From: Laetiporus sulphureus 93-53
Taxonomy: Eukaryota > Basidiomycota > Agaricomycetes > Polyporales > Laetiporaceae
DNA: 64,000 nt
Assembly (NCBI RefSeq): GCF_001632365.1
Contig: NW_024468516.1
Coordinates: 838,177-902,176, forward strand
Reading direction: 5' to 3'
Shown here: positions 24,888 through 36,724 of the stretch, in pieces
Layout: each line of letters begins with the position of its first letter
Position numbering within the stretch: the stretch's first letter is position 1
Notes under the pieces: model-generated
The model's database searches: none
Seen by the model: the letters and a program-made list of their open reading frames with translations, nothing else
Told to the model about the DNA's origin: nothing
Made by a program: the position numbers and the translations under genes

Positions 24888-26692
24888 CTAGTAGCCATCA
24901 TCATCCGAGTCCCAGTCATCCGGCCAATCCATTTGACCTCGACTCGTCGAGGCCGCCGCAATGGAGGCACCCGAGACTGCGCCACCAGCCGGCGTAAACA
25001 TATCATTCGGGTCAAGCTCCTCATCTGAGTCGGCATTCGGATTCGGCGTATCAAGACGCTCAGAAGCCGCAGGAGCATCTGAGGGCCACCGCACTGCGCG
25101 CTGCTCGTCTATTGTGAGGCCGCGTGCCATGGAGTGCCACATCGCGCCCAGGAGCCTGAAGGCACAGAGTTACCCCATCAGCTTCGCCTTCAATGGCATT
25201 GAACGGTGACAGAAAGCATAATTAGTCCCACCTGCTGTCATTGCCGGCACACCATTCGTTCTCCTGGAAGAGCGCTTGGCTGTGTGCGCCAGCATCGTCC
25301 AACTGCACGTTCAGCTCTTTTGCGGTGTGCAGCACCGTGTCCGCGTCAAAGGGGATCATCCCGATCCTTCGCACGGTCATGTACAGTCTGCGCACGTCGA
25401 CGAGGAAGACCTCAGGGCGGGCAGAGCGTCGTTCTGGTGATCGTGGCCGGGGGCGGTCATCAGTGCCTGGACGGGGCGAACGAGAGCGCGAAGACCCCCT
25501 TCGGGGTGTCCTGTACCAGTCTCGCGAAGAGTATGTACTTGACGATCGGGAGGGGTAACTCGTATCATAGAGGAAGTCGTGCAGGTCGGACTTCCACTCC
25601 GAGGTGTCTAATCCTATAACATTGAGGGCTTTCCGCAATTTGGCCTCGTCATAGACGAGTAGCAGGGTATTTCTGCTGGCAGAATCACTGGGCGGTGTGG
25701 AAAATAGCCGTTGTAGTCGCTCGAGGACCGAATCTGCACTTTCGACTTGTGTCGTCCCAAACGCGAAATTCTAGCGTTGTAAATCATTGTAAGCTAGCCA
25801 TTTTGAACAGCGGCTGATCAATAGAAGAATCACGAACTGCTCTAACTGTTCTGAACCCATTCCCAAGAAACCTGTTCTCTTCGACACGTATATCTGAGCT
25901 CGACTGCGCGGTAAAGCTACTGCCATCATGGGGGAATATATATTCCGTCAATCCCACGTCCAGAATCTTGTCACGCTCTTCAAACATGCGGGTGTCCTTC
26001 TTCCACATGTTCGCTGTGAGCGCGATTATGCGAAAGTTGACGTTCTGGAGTCCCGGCTTGAGAGACAGTTCCGCCATGTGTTCTCTTTTATATTCTTTGC
26101 GGAGTATACCGCAGAGGACGCTGCGAACCAGCGATCAGCAATGTGGAACCGAAAAAGGTATCTCATAATCAACGAACCGTTGATGCTCAAACGATGCTCG
26201 ATGCCTGCCGGAATCAGTGAGATACTTGTTAGTTGTATACGCAGTGTTTGCCTTGCTCCGGTCTCGAGGTTCCGTATCACTCTTTGCCTTCCTCTTTGAC
26301 GCATACGTATCTAGCTTCATATTCAATCCTACTTCCGTTTGAAAATCGATGAAAGAGAGCGACTGGAAGACCGCCGCCGGGCGGTCCGCTCGTGGGCGAC
26401 ACATCCGCGCTCCTGGACGGCTGCTAGGAACCAGCACATAAGACGCCCCATTTGGCAAAATACCTATTTCATAAGGATGTCAGTAGAGAATACTCCGGGT
26501 TGTTTGCCCCTTGTACGACCTAGCACAAGTCTTATGACATCGCCACTGGCTGGTTGTCCTTGCTTCAGGCGATCGTCCCAGGTCCTTATTGGACACTTCG
26601 TCAGCCTGCGGTAGAATACGAATAGGCATGGCTCACTTAATGTCCCATATGTGGCCCCCGAGCTGGTGGTAGGTGTTCGATGTGCTCTGCAT
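24888..26692 (-). CDS. Gfd2/YDR514C-like RNase-H-fold protein, probably catalytically altered
   Basis: Exons 26692-26637, 26605-26517, 26463-26178, 26120-25847, 25770-25232 and 25155-24888 give 503 residues. Blocks follow the fungal Gfd2-like exonuclease-fold family in order: NVNFRIIALTANMW...ILDVGLTEY (strand 1-2), IRVEENRFLGNGFRTNFAFG, TLLLVYDEAKLRKALNVIGLD, VFLVDVRRLY, and ENEWCAGNDSRLLGAMWHSMA (usually a HNAGNDAYYT-type helix). The first strand has LTAN where active relatives have an acidic D-x-E pair, and the late His-Asn is Trp-Cys, so catalysis is doubtful. Between strands lies an Arg/Ser insert (SSRSRSPRPGTDDRPRPRSP), RNA-binding in style, and the tail is acidic (DWPDDWDSDDDGY). Yeast Gfd2 is linked to mRNA export. 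Introns at the 5' end are inferred only from phase and length. Converges with the transporter. Confidence 0.7.
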
Positions 26693-27478
26693 TGCATGCG
26701 GGTGCAAGGCAGTGTGTGGCCACAGTCAACGTGCAGTAGTCACTCGTGGGCAGACGAGACAGTTCCTTCAACCACCGCGGGTTGCGATAACGTGCAGCGA
26801 CAGCGACAGATGGCATCAGTCCGCGAACATGCCGATTCACGGTCACGTGTGCGCGTTTCTCAAGAGACTCGCCTGCTGGTTTTCACGTCCGCTCGCAAAG
26901 TAGGTGCTTCCTGCGGCGCGACGGAATAAAAATGCCATACATATTGTTTGAGAGAGCTACGACATCTAGAGATCACTGCCTACGCGCGAAAACTACAATG
27001 CGTGAGCGAGTACGTTAGTACGGGGATTGCAGGACAAATACATGCGAACACTTGATTATCCATGTCCGTGGTACCGTCCCGTTATACGTGCATTCTGTAT
27101 CAATCAAACGAGAAGAAGAAAGAAAAAGAAGACAGAAGGACATAGCAGAAGAAGTCGTAAATAGAAAGCTGCGAGTCGCACAGCGCACCAGTGCATTAAG
27201 CGAAACATAGGCTGCGAACGAAGAGATCGAGCACTGGTGCCAGATGTTGGTGGTGATACACAGAACGGAAACGAAGCGCGCAGACTACAGCAGATAAGGT
27301 TGACACATAATACTGGGAGCAAGAGCGAGAATAGAAGCAGACTTATACAGACTTCCTGTTTGTTTCTTTGTTCGTGATCGTATGTGGTCGGGATGAGGTC
27401 TATATCCAAACAGAGGAGTAAATCGTCTCCGCGACGTCGCGTTCATTCGAATTCGTCTTCGTGGCGTCCGCGCAGAGC
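26693..27478. other. Intergenic between the Gfd2-like gene start and the YTH gene end
   Basis: About 0.8 kb. It should contain the Gfd2-like promoter and the YTH gene 3' UTR. No coding frame is supported. Confidence 0.5.
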
Positions 27479-30344
27479 TCAAAACCCAGGCATCCCGCCC
27501 AAGCCCATGAAGTTCTGGCCGCCCACGACCGGCATCGGTCCCGGACTCGGATGGCGCATGACGCTCTGCATCGTATGGGGGTTCGCAAACGGCGTGCCCA
27601 TGCTGTTCATGTTCATCTGCATCTGCATCAGCGGATTCATTCCCATCATATTCATGTTCATCTGCGGCATTCCCATGTGCTGCGCAGCGTACGCGAGCGC
27701 GGTGGGGTTTGACATCGCGAACGGGTGCTGGCCCGTATTGTTCGGCGAGAGTTGCCCAGGCGACTGCATGCCCATTGGGGACTGCGTCGGAGAGCCAGGG
27801 CCTTGGGAAAGGCCTTGGGCCTGAGCCTGAACTTGAGCGGCCTGGATCTTTTGCATAGCTTGCAGCTATGGCAACGTCAGAGACAATTGTGGCGTGCATC
27901 AAATAGGGGCACACCTCATAGAAGGCAAAGTCCTGCAAAAGCGAGGTACGTGCCGGATGCGTGTGGAAAATACGCAGCATCTCCTGCCCAGCATCCGGGA
28001 GAAGCTCCTGCGTGTCACGGGAGTTGGTCACAGGCTTGCGTTCTTGCGTGTTGCTGCGCGTTGATACGAGTGAGTAACGACACGGGCAATTCTCATAAAT
28101 TAGGGCACATACTTCAGTCGAATGTGCCTGAGATTGGCATTCGGAATATCGCGCACGTAGATCCACCTGACCTTGAACACGCCCTTCCACTTGTCGGATG
28201 CCCACACGGTGCTGCTGCGAGTGTAGTCCACCTATGGGCGACTACTGTTTAGTTTTTTTTTTACTTCAGACGAAACGGTAAACAAGTCACTTACCGGCGT
28301 CAACATCTCCGCCATTCCACAGAAGTGCCCACTGGTCACCAACCGGCCAGTCAGTACGGAACCCATAAACGATGTCTGCGTTCACCTACCTCGCATTGAC
28401 GCTGAAGAACAGGTAGATCGGGCCCCTGCCGGCTGTCTCCTTGAACGCCTTGTCAAGCCTCTTGTTGCCCGGGTCCGTCGAACTCCAGATCTCATACTTG
28501 AGCGACTTGTGCACATCGTCTTCCGTGTACGACTTGATGACAAAGTAGCGTGCCTGCAGCATCGCGCGTGAGCCCAGGAGTTTCCGCAGTCACGTCAGAG
28601 AAAGACGCACAAAGAGTGGCCTCGTGTCAAACTCCACGGGGTTGTACCCCTTCGTAGCAATCAATGTCGGCACATCCATCGGGGACGCGATGAAGTTGTC
28701 CATCGAACCCGCCTGCGAGTTGCTCAACGACTGAGCCCTGCTATGCGTCTGGTTGCCAATCGCGCCGGGTGAGGTCATACCCAACCTCGGTGGCTGCGCT
28801 TGATTCAGGTACTGCGCCGGGATCGAGGGTACGCCCGGGATATCCCCACTGTTGCCATTTTTGCCCTGGTAGAGGTTGTGCAAATTCGGATTGGATGCCC
28901 GCCCGCCAAGGATGCGTTCCTTCTGGTCCCACGTCGTCGTGCCTGAGGCCGTGAACGCTCGCTCGCGCCCGGTGGTCTGCTGTTGCTGTTGCTGCTGCTG
29001 CTCGTCGCGCTCGCCGCTACGGGATTGGCCGGTCTGTGCAGCCGGAGCCAGCCCGTGCCCAATAGGTGGGACGTACGCAGACGCACTCTGCACCGAGCCC
29101 TGGGCAGAGCGAGCATCCAGGTCCGTGACGAGCTGTAACTTGCGCGCAGACCCTCCATTGCCACCCGATCCGGATCGCATACCCGGAGCCTGGAATGGCG
29201 GGGGATGTGAAGGGTTGAAACGCGGAGGGTGCACGGACTGCCCTTGCTGGAAGCCCGAGCCGCCATATTGCTGGCTAACCTCCAGCGTGGACAGAGCACG
29301 CGTGACATCGTCAATGCCCGCATTGTTACCAAACTGCGCATTCGCAGTGCCGCCTCCAATCTGGCTGCGCCAGTCATTGCCCGGCGTGCTCCACGGCGAC
29401 GATCGACCCATCGGGCTTCCTGGATACTGACCTTGGCTCTGCTGTACAGGCACACCGAAATATGAATCCTCCTCGGCATGCGTACTATCGTTTTCATATT
29501 CTTCATCGGCGTTGGTGGGACTGGGGCTCTGGGCGCCTGAATATGCTCCACCCTTGGCTTGGGCCTTGACCGGACCTGCCTGAATCGTGCCAGCACGTTT
29601 GAGGCCTGAGCTGAGGTGCCGCATACTAGCCGCGGCAGTGGGATAGTTCAAGCTCTGATGCCTACGAATGCCGGCCGACCCAGACGGAGGCGGAGACGGG
29701 CCGTGAGCGATCCCACTGGCAAAGTGGGGAGAAAGTGGAGACGTCGCAGAGGACGATGAGTCTGCGACGTGATGACCCTGATCAGAACCAGCAAGGCCGT
29801 GCTACAGAGATGTAAAAAAATGTATTAATGGATTACCGTCTATTACACATACCTCTTCCTCATCTCGGAGATCTCGCATGTCTCTCTCCCATTCTTCTTC
29901 TTCGCCATCGTGCCCAGCGATGGCGGACAGGCTGTTGAGAGTCCTCGGGGTGTGCGAGCCAGGCTGGCGACCGGGCTGTCCCCCAAATGCTAGCGAGACG
30001 GAAGCAAATTATGGTGGTCAATCTCCGGCTCGCACGATACGCCGGCACGCGCGCATTGACTCACCTCTATGATACTTCGTCGGGAGAGACGCCTGCCTAT
30101 GGAGGGACGACTTCTCACCCACTGCTCCGATGCCGCCTACCCAGTCGGGGTCAACCGTCTCGTCGTCGGCCCAGATTTGCTCGGTCTGCGGGTCCTCGAG
30201 CTCCGAGATAGCAATTTTCGACGTGGGTCTTGCGGAACGAGAGGAAGCAGAGATGGTGTGGTGGCGACGGACACCGCCACCAGAGGTGTTGGCAGACGGA
30301 AGGACAGGAGGAGGAGATGTTGGGTGGCCCGTCTGCGACGACAT
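27479..30344 (-). CDS. YTH-domain RNA-binding protein (m6A reader)
   Basis: Cytoplasmic YTHDF-like reader of N6-methyladenosine in mRNA. Exons 30344-30065, 29989-29853, 29801-28611, 28553-28390, 28331-28295, 28231-28113, 28053-27915 and 27865-27479 give 817 residues; an upstream in-frame ATG at 30383 would add 13. About 530 N-terminal residues are low complexity with a run of eight Gln. The YTH domain spans roughly residues 535-690: [94 protein letters not shown] and [12 protein letters not shown]. The three aromatic-cage Trp (EIW, VWA, DKW) are all present. The C-terminal 130 residues are rich in Gln, Met and Asn, prion-like in composition. It is divergent from the TilS-like gene. Confidence 0.95.
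28978..29003. repeat. CTG/TTG trinucleotide repeat coding a poly-Gln run
   Basis: Interrupted CTG/TTG repeat that reads as eight glutamines on the minus strand within the YTH gene. Mixed CAG/CAA codons suggest the tract is fairly stable. Confidence 0.85.
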
Positions 30345-30713
30345 GATGGGGGTGCAGAACGTGGGCGACAGGGAGGAAAGCACGAGAAATCAGCACGCGT
30401 CGACGCCGCCGACCAGCGCGTGCTCACACGGCCCGTCATTCGGCACCGGCCGGCTGTTCGGTGGCTGTGACGGTCACGGTGGCACTTTGTTGTGATGAAC
30501 GCGTGACGCGGCACGTCGCGTGGGTGGCGCAGATTTTTCCTCTGACTTTACCCTGGTGACTGGCAATTGAGGATTATTAGGTGCACACCATATGCCCTTT
30601 GTGAAGCTCAGCAGAAAAACTGACTAGAGAAACTCGTTTGGTCAAGATTGCAGTCAAATCTCAAGTTTTCGTTCGAAATCTCTTCATGCGTTACATATAG
30701 ATCTTCGCATAGA

Positions 30714-32551
30714 ATGCACACGCCTATCAGCTCGGGCGAGTTTCTTCAGCTCCTGCAGCGATGCATACCTCCAGGAGGATGGCCCTCAGTCCTCGGTGAG
30801 TCTCTATAGTTGCTGCGTCATTTTCCGTCTAACATCCACATGCAGCGGTAGGCAATTCCGGTGGACCGGACTCAACTTGTCTACTTTACTTGCTTTCCTC
30901 CCTCAAGCAAAGCAAGCAACACAATATGCGCCTGCCCTTTCATCTCATATCACTACATGTTAATCATGCCTTACAAGCGTCCTCGGATGCCATGGCGGAA
31001 TGCGCTGCGCAGACTGCACGCAGCCTAAACATCGACCACCACACAGCATCCATCCCTTGGGGTACTGGCCCCTATCCGCCTCTTCAAGAAAAGAGCAAGC
31101 CGTTCGAGCGCATCGCGCGGAACGCTCGTTATCAGACGCTCTTTCAAGTCATGACAAAGTACGACGCGCGCGCGATCGCTTACGGCCATCACGCTGACGA
31201 CCAGGTCGAGACCGCTGCCATGCGCCTTGCGATGGGGAGCGGCCTTATCGGCGCAGGCGCGATGCGGCCCGTCCGCAGGTGGGGCATGGGTGAGCAGATG
31301 CCACTCGCGCATTTCGGCCCTGCGAGCATGTCAAGGTGGATCGTGCGTCCGTTGCTGACCGTGCCGAAGGCGAGCAGTGTGCAATGGTGCAGTGCGGTAC
31401 ATATTCATTCAGATTGCAGGACAGGATACTCGCAACGTGTGAGAAGCACGGCCTGCAGTACGTCACCGATCCCACGAACTTCCAGCCGTCGGTGACAATC
31501 CGCAACGCCATTCGACATACACTCGCTCAGGAGCAGCGCAAGGGTTCTGGTCCGTCTGCTGGTAAACAGATGACAAGAACACTGATATCAATTTCGCAGA
31601 CAGCCGCAGAACCATCGTCTGAAGCAAAAGCGAAAGCCACACTACGTCCCGAAGTAATGACAGCCATTGAAAAGCTTCGCGCGCGTTGTCCCAGCCTGCC
31701 CTACGCGGAAGCCTTGCGCGAGTCGGTCAGGCTTGGCGGCCAGTACGTCGAACAGCTCGATACCCAAGGTCAGTCCATCGCTCTCAGCCCATACATTTCT
31801 GACCATCTTCCCAGTTACCAACTATCTCTCCTATTGCTCCCTCCCTTCCCCTCCCTCAACCGTCCTCCTCAATGCTGAATCTCTGCACGTCATCCCTGAC
31901 ATGGAAACACGGATCGCACTCGTCCGGCGCATCCTACGCTACTGCTCACCCCGCCTTTGGGGGAGCATCGAGGCAGAAGCCAAAGCACACCGTAATAGCC
32001 TCGAGCGAATCGTGCAATATGTTTGGGACACTACAAGCAACCCACACATGCGAACCAGATTCTCTTCGGGGTCGAACGTCGTCTGGGTCCCTGGGGTTGC
32101 TGAGCCCTCCGGCGTCTTCCGCCTGCGGCACACAAAATTTGAGCCCTTCCCGCACGTTTATGCGTGGCGAGCGCAGCGTGCGCCACCCCAGGCGGCGCAT
32201 GCGGTTAAGCTCCTCGTGCGCAACGTTACGAACCTGCTTGTGGATCATACAACCCCGGAAGTGCAGGTGCTCTGGGACACGCGCTTCTTGCTGACGTTCC
32301 ACCCGGAGAAGATGCCGCAGGTCGTGCGTGAGGCACTTCTTGCTGGGGGCTCGGATGAACAGGTGGTGATACAACCGACCATGATGTGGTACGCGCCGCA
32401 AGTGGTATGGAAGCGAAGTGACGGGACGGAGGAAGTCCTGGCGGATTACATGTGGGATGGCTTCCAACAGAAGTATTTCACGAAGAGAGAGGCGATAGAC
32501 GGATCGTCATGGGTGAAGATGGAATTCATTCGGACATTGGGTGCTATATGA
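30714..32551 (+). CDS. TilS-like tRNA(Ile)-lysidine synthetase (PP-loop ATPase)
   Basis: Bacterial-type TilS modifies the CAU-anticodon isoleucine tRNA with lysine; in fungi the nuclear-coded homologue is expected to act in mitochondria. Exons 30714-30795, 30846-31369, 31420-31768 and 31815-32551 give 563 residues. The PP-loop SGGPDS is formed across intron 1 (LAVGNSGGPDSTCLLYLL), followed by LHVNHAL, the family motif GHHADDQVETAAMRLAMGSG and RPLLTVPKDRILATC with YVTDPTNFQPSVTIRNAIR. The second half is a long C-terminal region without a domain I recognise. Intron 2 begins with GC rather than GT: AAG followed by GCGAGC, ending at 31419, which preserves the conserved LLxVPKD stretch; the only GT alternative gives a 41-nt intron. 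No clear mitochondrial presequence is seen. It converges with the SRP40-like gene, ends 116 bp apart. Confidence 0.9.
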
Positions 32552-32667
32552 ACGTTATTAATTGTCGTACTCAGGAGCTCAGACGGTTCATTGAAGAGAG
32601 CGCAGAGCACAGCAAAGTGCGCCAGTTCAGGCATTGTATCTATGACATATCTACAGTTAGCGCCAGT

Positions 32668-35477
32668 CTACGTGAATTTGATGCTGTAGCTTTGCATCTA
32701 CAATCCAGTTCAGCAAGTTAGCATTATGTATCTCAATAAATTAGACCACCTACCGTGATATCCCCACCGCGGTAGCTGCCTCTCTTTTTCTTGTTCTTCT
32801 CCTTCCTGAACCCTGCCCCACGTGTCACGATCAAGTCGCGAGCGGCGCGTTCACCGTAATCGTTTGCTCCCGCACCCTATAGGAGCGTGTCATAGCCGTC
32901 AATATCACCTGCTAAACGAAGAGGACGAAGGACAGACGTACCCTCGCCTCGTACCTGTTGTCCTGAAGCCGCACATCGTCGAACTTCGCTCCGTCGGCCT
33001 TCACGCGCTGAAAGGGGGTATTGCTCTTCCGTGGCTTGCCCTTACCGTTCCTGTTGACATTTTTGCCATTAGTGTTCCCATTACCGTTGTTGCCGGGTAT
33101 GGCAATGGACTGCGCCGCATTCTCCAAACCACTGCTCGCGTCGTTCTGCTCCGTGACACGCTTTGTGCTGATAGTAGCACTGGGAACGGCAGCCCCACTC
33201 TCTGAAATCCTCCGCTTCTTGACCGTTCGACGTTCCTCCTGCGTCACTGAGAGTTACTGAAGCACAACATACATCACACCGGAATGTCTCACCTCAGAGC
33301 TATCGCTGTCACTCTCACTAGAACCGGAATTCGACGAGTCGCTGGAACTAGAGTCTGAGTCTGAGTCTGAGTCCGAGTCCGAGTCCGAGCTGCCGCTGGA
33401 GTCCGAGCTCGATGCGGCCTTTTTCCCGCTCTGCGCCTTCTTACTCCCCTCCTCCACTGCCTTCTCCTTCTCGGTCTCCTCCTCGCTCGAGCTTGAGTCT
33501 GAGTCTGAGTCTGATTCCGATGTATCACCGTTCTTGAGTTCGCCGCCCGTAGTAAACGTTGCCTTAGACGCAGCGGAAAGAGCTTTCGCCAGTTTTGGGG
33601 CTTCCGAGACTGAACCTGCTTCGACTGCTGCATATGCTGCTGTTGTTTTCTTTAGCTGGACCACTGACGGTGCACTATCTAGATGTAAATGTTAAATATG
33701 TCATTATACATACATTCAGAAGCCAGACCTACCGGAAGAAGAGGGTGATGACGATGAAGAGGAGGACGAGGACGAGGATGAAGACGAAGACGCTGCATGA
33801 CATCGATTTGAGACAAGCGAACATACGCGTAATTGATATTAGCGCTCACAGGTCGACTCTGCGTCAGAATCAGAGTCATCCGAAGAACTGGAAGTATCCG
33901 AAGAAGCTGCATTCTGCGAACTGCTCTTCTCATCGTTATGCTCCTCGTTGCGCTTCGTGCTGACAGTGGTGCTGGCGATGGCGGCCCCGCTCTCTGAAAT
34001 CCTCCGTTTCTTGACCGTTTGACGTTTCTCCTTCATTACTGAGAGTTACTAGAGTGCAACACGAATCACGTCAGAATGCCTTACCTCATAGCCACCTCCG
34101 TCACTGTCGCCAGAGCTGGAACTCGATGAGTCGCTGTCACTCTCGCTAGAGCTGGAACTTGATGAGTTGCTACTTTTCGCCTTTCTCTTCTGTCCTCTGA
34201 CTGCCCCATTTTCTTTCTGTGCCTGGTGAGAGAAACGTGTCTGGTACTGTGTGATCGTCTCGCGCCACCACGCCTCTTTAGCCTCGGGATCGGCCACAAA
34301 TGCGTATGCAACCGCCTTCAGGACGACGTCATCTACGCCAAGCGCCTTCAGGATGAAGTCACTTAGGCTGAGATTAATGTCGGACGTCAAACCTTCCTCG
34401 CTCGAGCTCGAGCTTGACGAGCTGCTCTTCTTTGCTTTTTTCTTCAGCTCTGCGACTGTCTTTTTCTTCTTCGTCTTCTCCTCGCTGGAACCTGAGCTTG
34501 AGCTTGAATGAGAGTCGGAGTCGGAGTCGTTGCTACTGTTCTCGCTAGAGCTGGAGCTTGACGACTCGCTGTCGCTGCTCTCAGCCTTTTTGTTCTTTTT
34601 TGCAGCTTCCTTCTTTGTGGCGTCCCCCTTCACCTCTTTTGCCTCTTCCCCGCGGGAGCTAGAGGAAGAGTCCGAGTCCGAATTTGAGCCGGAGCCAGAG
34701 CTCGAGCTTGATGCGGCCTTCTTCTCTCTATCCGCCTTCTTACTCTTCTCCTTGACTATTTTGTCCTCAGTCTCCTCCTCACTCGAGCTTGAGTCCGAGC
34801 CTGAGGTTGAGTCGTCGTCATCGCCATGTTCGCCGCCAGTAGTGAGTGTCGCGCTGGATGCAGCGGAGAGGGTCTTCGTCAGCTTAGAAACTTTTGAGAC
34901 TGTTTTTGATTCTGTCGCCGGAACAGCTGCTGTCGTTTTCTTCATCTGATTCTGTGATCGTGTGCTACCACCTGAACAGCATACTAAATATGACCTCACG
35001 CGTACATCCTGAGTCCACACTTACCAGAAGAAGAGGACGATGATGCTGCATCACAATGACATGAGATGAGCAAACATAGATGTAATTGATCTGGGGGACT
35101 CACAAGTCGACTTTGCGTCAGAATCAGAATCATCCGAAGAGCTAGAGCTGTCTGAAGACGCTGGACTATTGCCTCAATAAAATACAGTCCTCAAGCGCAC
35201 AAATGCACGTACAATCAGAGCTGGATACTTTTTTCAGCGACTTCCGAGACAGGGAGTCGCGAGCGACCGCATGCCTATCTGCCGATGGAGAGAGTGAGAA
35301 CAACGTATGAGCATTTGATGCTATGAATGCACGTAGTCTACGTCCGCACCATTATCTCGCTGGGAGGCGATTCGTTCATTCCGCCTCACAGGCATGCTCT
35401 AATGGTCGTGACAGCGAGGAAACAGATGGCAGAGTACGGACAGTAGCTATATGCGAGCAGGTCTGATCGGAAACCAT
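32668..35477 (-). CDS. SRP40: SRP40/Nopp140-like nucleolar phosphoprotein with internal tandem duplication
   Basis: Acidic serine-rich chaperone of snoRNPs in nucleolus and Cajal bodies. Exons 35477-35390, 35320-35213, 35160-35104, 35045-35025, 34971-34085, 34030-33850, 33792-33733, 33678-33293, 33238-32942, 32876-32754 and 32697-32668 give 745 residues. The C-terminus is the SRP40 domain: TPFQRVKADGAKFDDVRLQD, NDYGERAARDLIVTRGAGFR, KEKNKKKRGSYRGGDIT and the spliced end MQSYSIKFT. The rest is alternating acidic-Ser blocks (DSDSDSSSSEEE, likely CK2 sites) and Lys/Ala blocks. Exons 3-6 and 6-9 are tandem copies (see repeat entries). A unique helical stretch, LSLSDFILKALGVDDVVLK through ITQYQTRF, occurs only in the first copy. 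The two 5' exons are the least certain part; no N-terminal LisH is recognised. Confidence 0.85.
33109..33907 (-). repeat. Tandem duplication, copy B (exons 6 to 9 of the SRP40-like gene)
   Basis: Copy B reads SSDTSSSSDDSDSDAEST, a 60-nt Ser exon, LKKTTAAYAAVEAGSVSEAP with LSAASKATFTTGGE, EEETE and KKAASSS blocks, then EERRTVKKRRISESGAAVPS. Exon 6 is a hybrid, holding the end of copy A and the start of copy B, which marks the duplication junction near 33907. Confidence 0.85.
33908..35160 (-). repeat. Tandem duplication, copy A (exons 3 to 6 of the SRP40-like gene)
   Basis: Copy A reads SSDSSSSSDDSDSDAKST, a short Ser exon, then MKKTTAAVPATESKTVSKVS with LSAASSATLTTGGE, EEETE and KKAASSS blocks, then after an intron EKRQTVKKRRISESGAAIAS. 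Each block recurs in the same order in copy B. The intron before the QTVKKRR block also aligns with its counterpart (both contain AGTAACTCTCAGT). Copy A is about 450 bp longer, mainly from the helical stretch and extra Ser blocks in exon 5. Confidence 0.85.
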
Positions 35478-35584
35478 GAGAAATTCAGTATTTGCCACTG
35501 ATGGCAAATACGCGCAAGCAACGCGATCGTCGCCGGCAACGACGATGGGCGCGTAAGACGCGTGCCTGCGCGTCGCGAACAACA
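35478..35584. promoter_or_regulatory. Compact bidirectional promoter between the SRP40-like gene and RIB4
   Basis: Only 107 bp separate the proposed divergent start codons at 35477 (minus) and 35585 (plus), so the two genes should share regulatory DNA. Depends on the modelled SRP40-like start. Confidence 0.5.
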
Positions 35585-36263
<679 letters not shown>

Positions 36264-36724
36264 TTACATTCATGAACTGGGGGATGCGTGATATGTTGAA
36301 GAAGAACTGGGGATTGTACGAAACATGGACGTCTGGACGGCAGAACCCACACGGCGCACGCTAATTGGTGGCTCTGCGATATCGTCGTGTTGTACTCACG
36401 GACATCCATTGTATTTCGTGGAGCAAATATACATTACAATACACCTGCCATGTTCTTCAGAATGCTTTGCGATTAGTGCAGGTGTCAGATTCGTATGTCG
36501 CGGTGACGGGCGTTTGTTGCGGCGCTCAGTGGTCGAGTCGCCTCCTTCAGAACCGTCATGCTTGAATCCTACCTCGTCCTGCTTTCTCCGAGACACAGGC
36601 TCATCGCTTGTCCAAAAACCGTACGTTGGCTGCTTGAACGGTTCAAGAATTGCCTAGGCGTCTATAACTCCTGTTGACTCCCACCTGAACTCCGAGTCGC
36701 GCACACCAGTTCGTTCTTATAGCC
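36264..36724. other. Short intergenic region, RIB4 to Gtr1
   Basis: About 460 bp with no supported gene. It contains the RIB4 3' end and the promoter of the Gtr1-type GTPase. Confidence 0.5.

Noticed and set aside
34530..34949. 139-codon plus-strand Leu/Phe/Ser-rich frame that looks membrane-like
   Set aside because: It is the antisense of the Ser/Glu/Lys repeats in the SRP40-like gene; hydrophobicity comes from complementing Ser and Glu codons.
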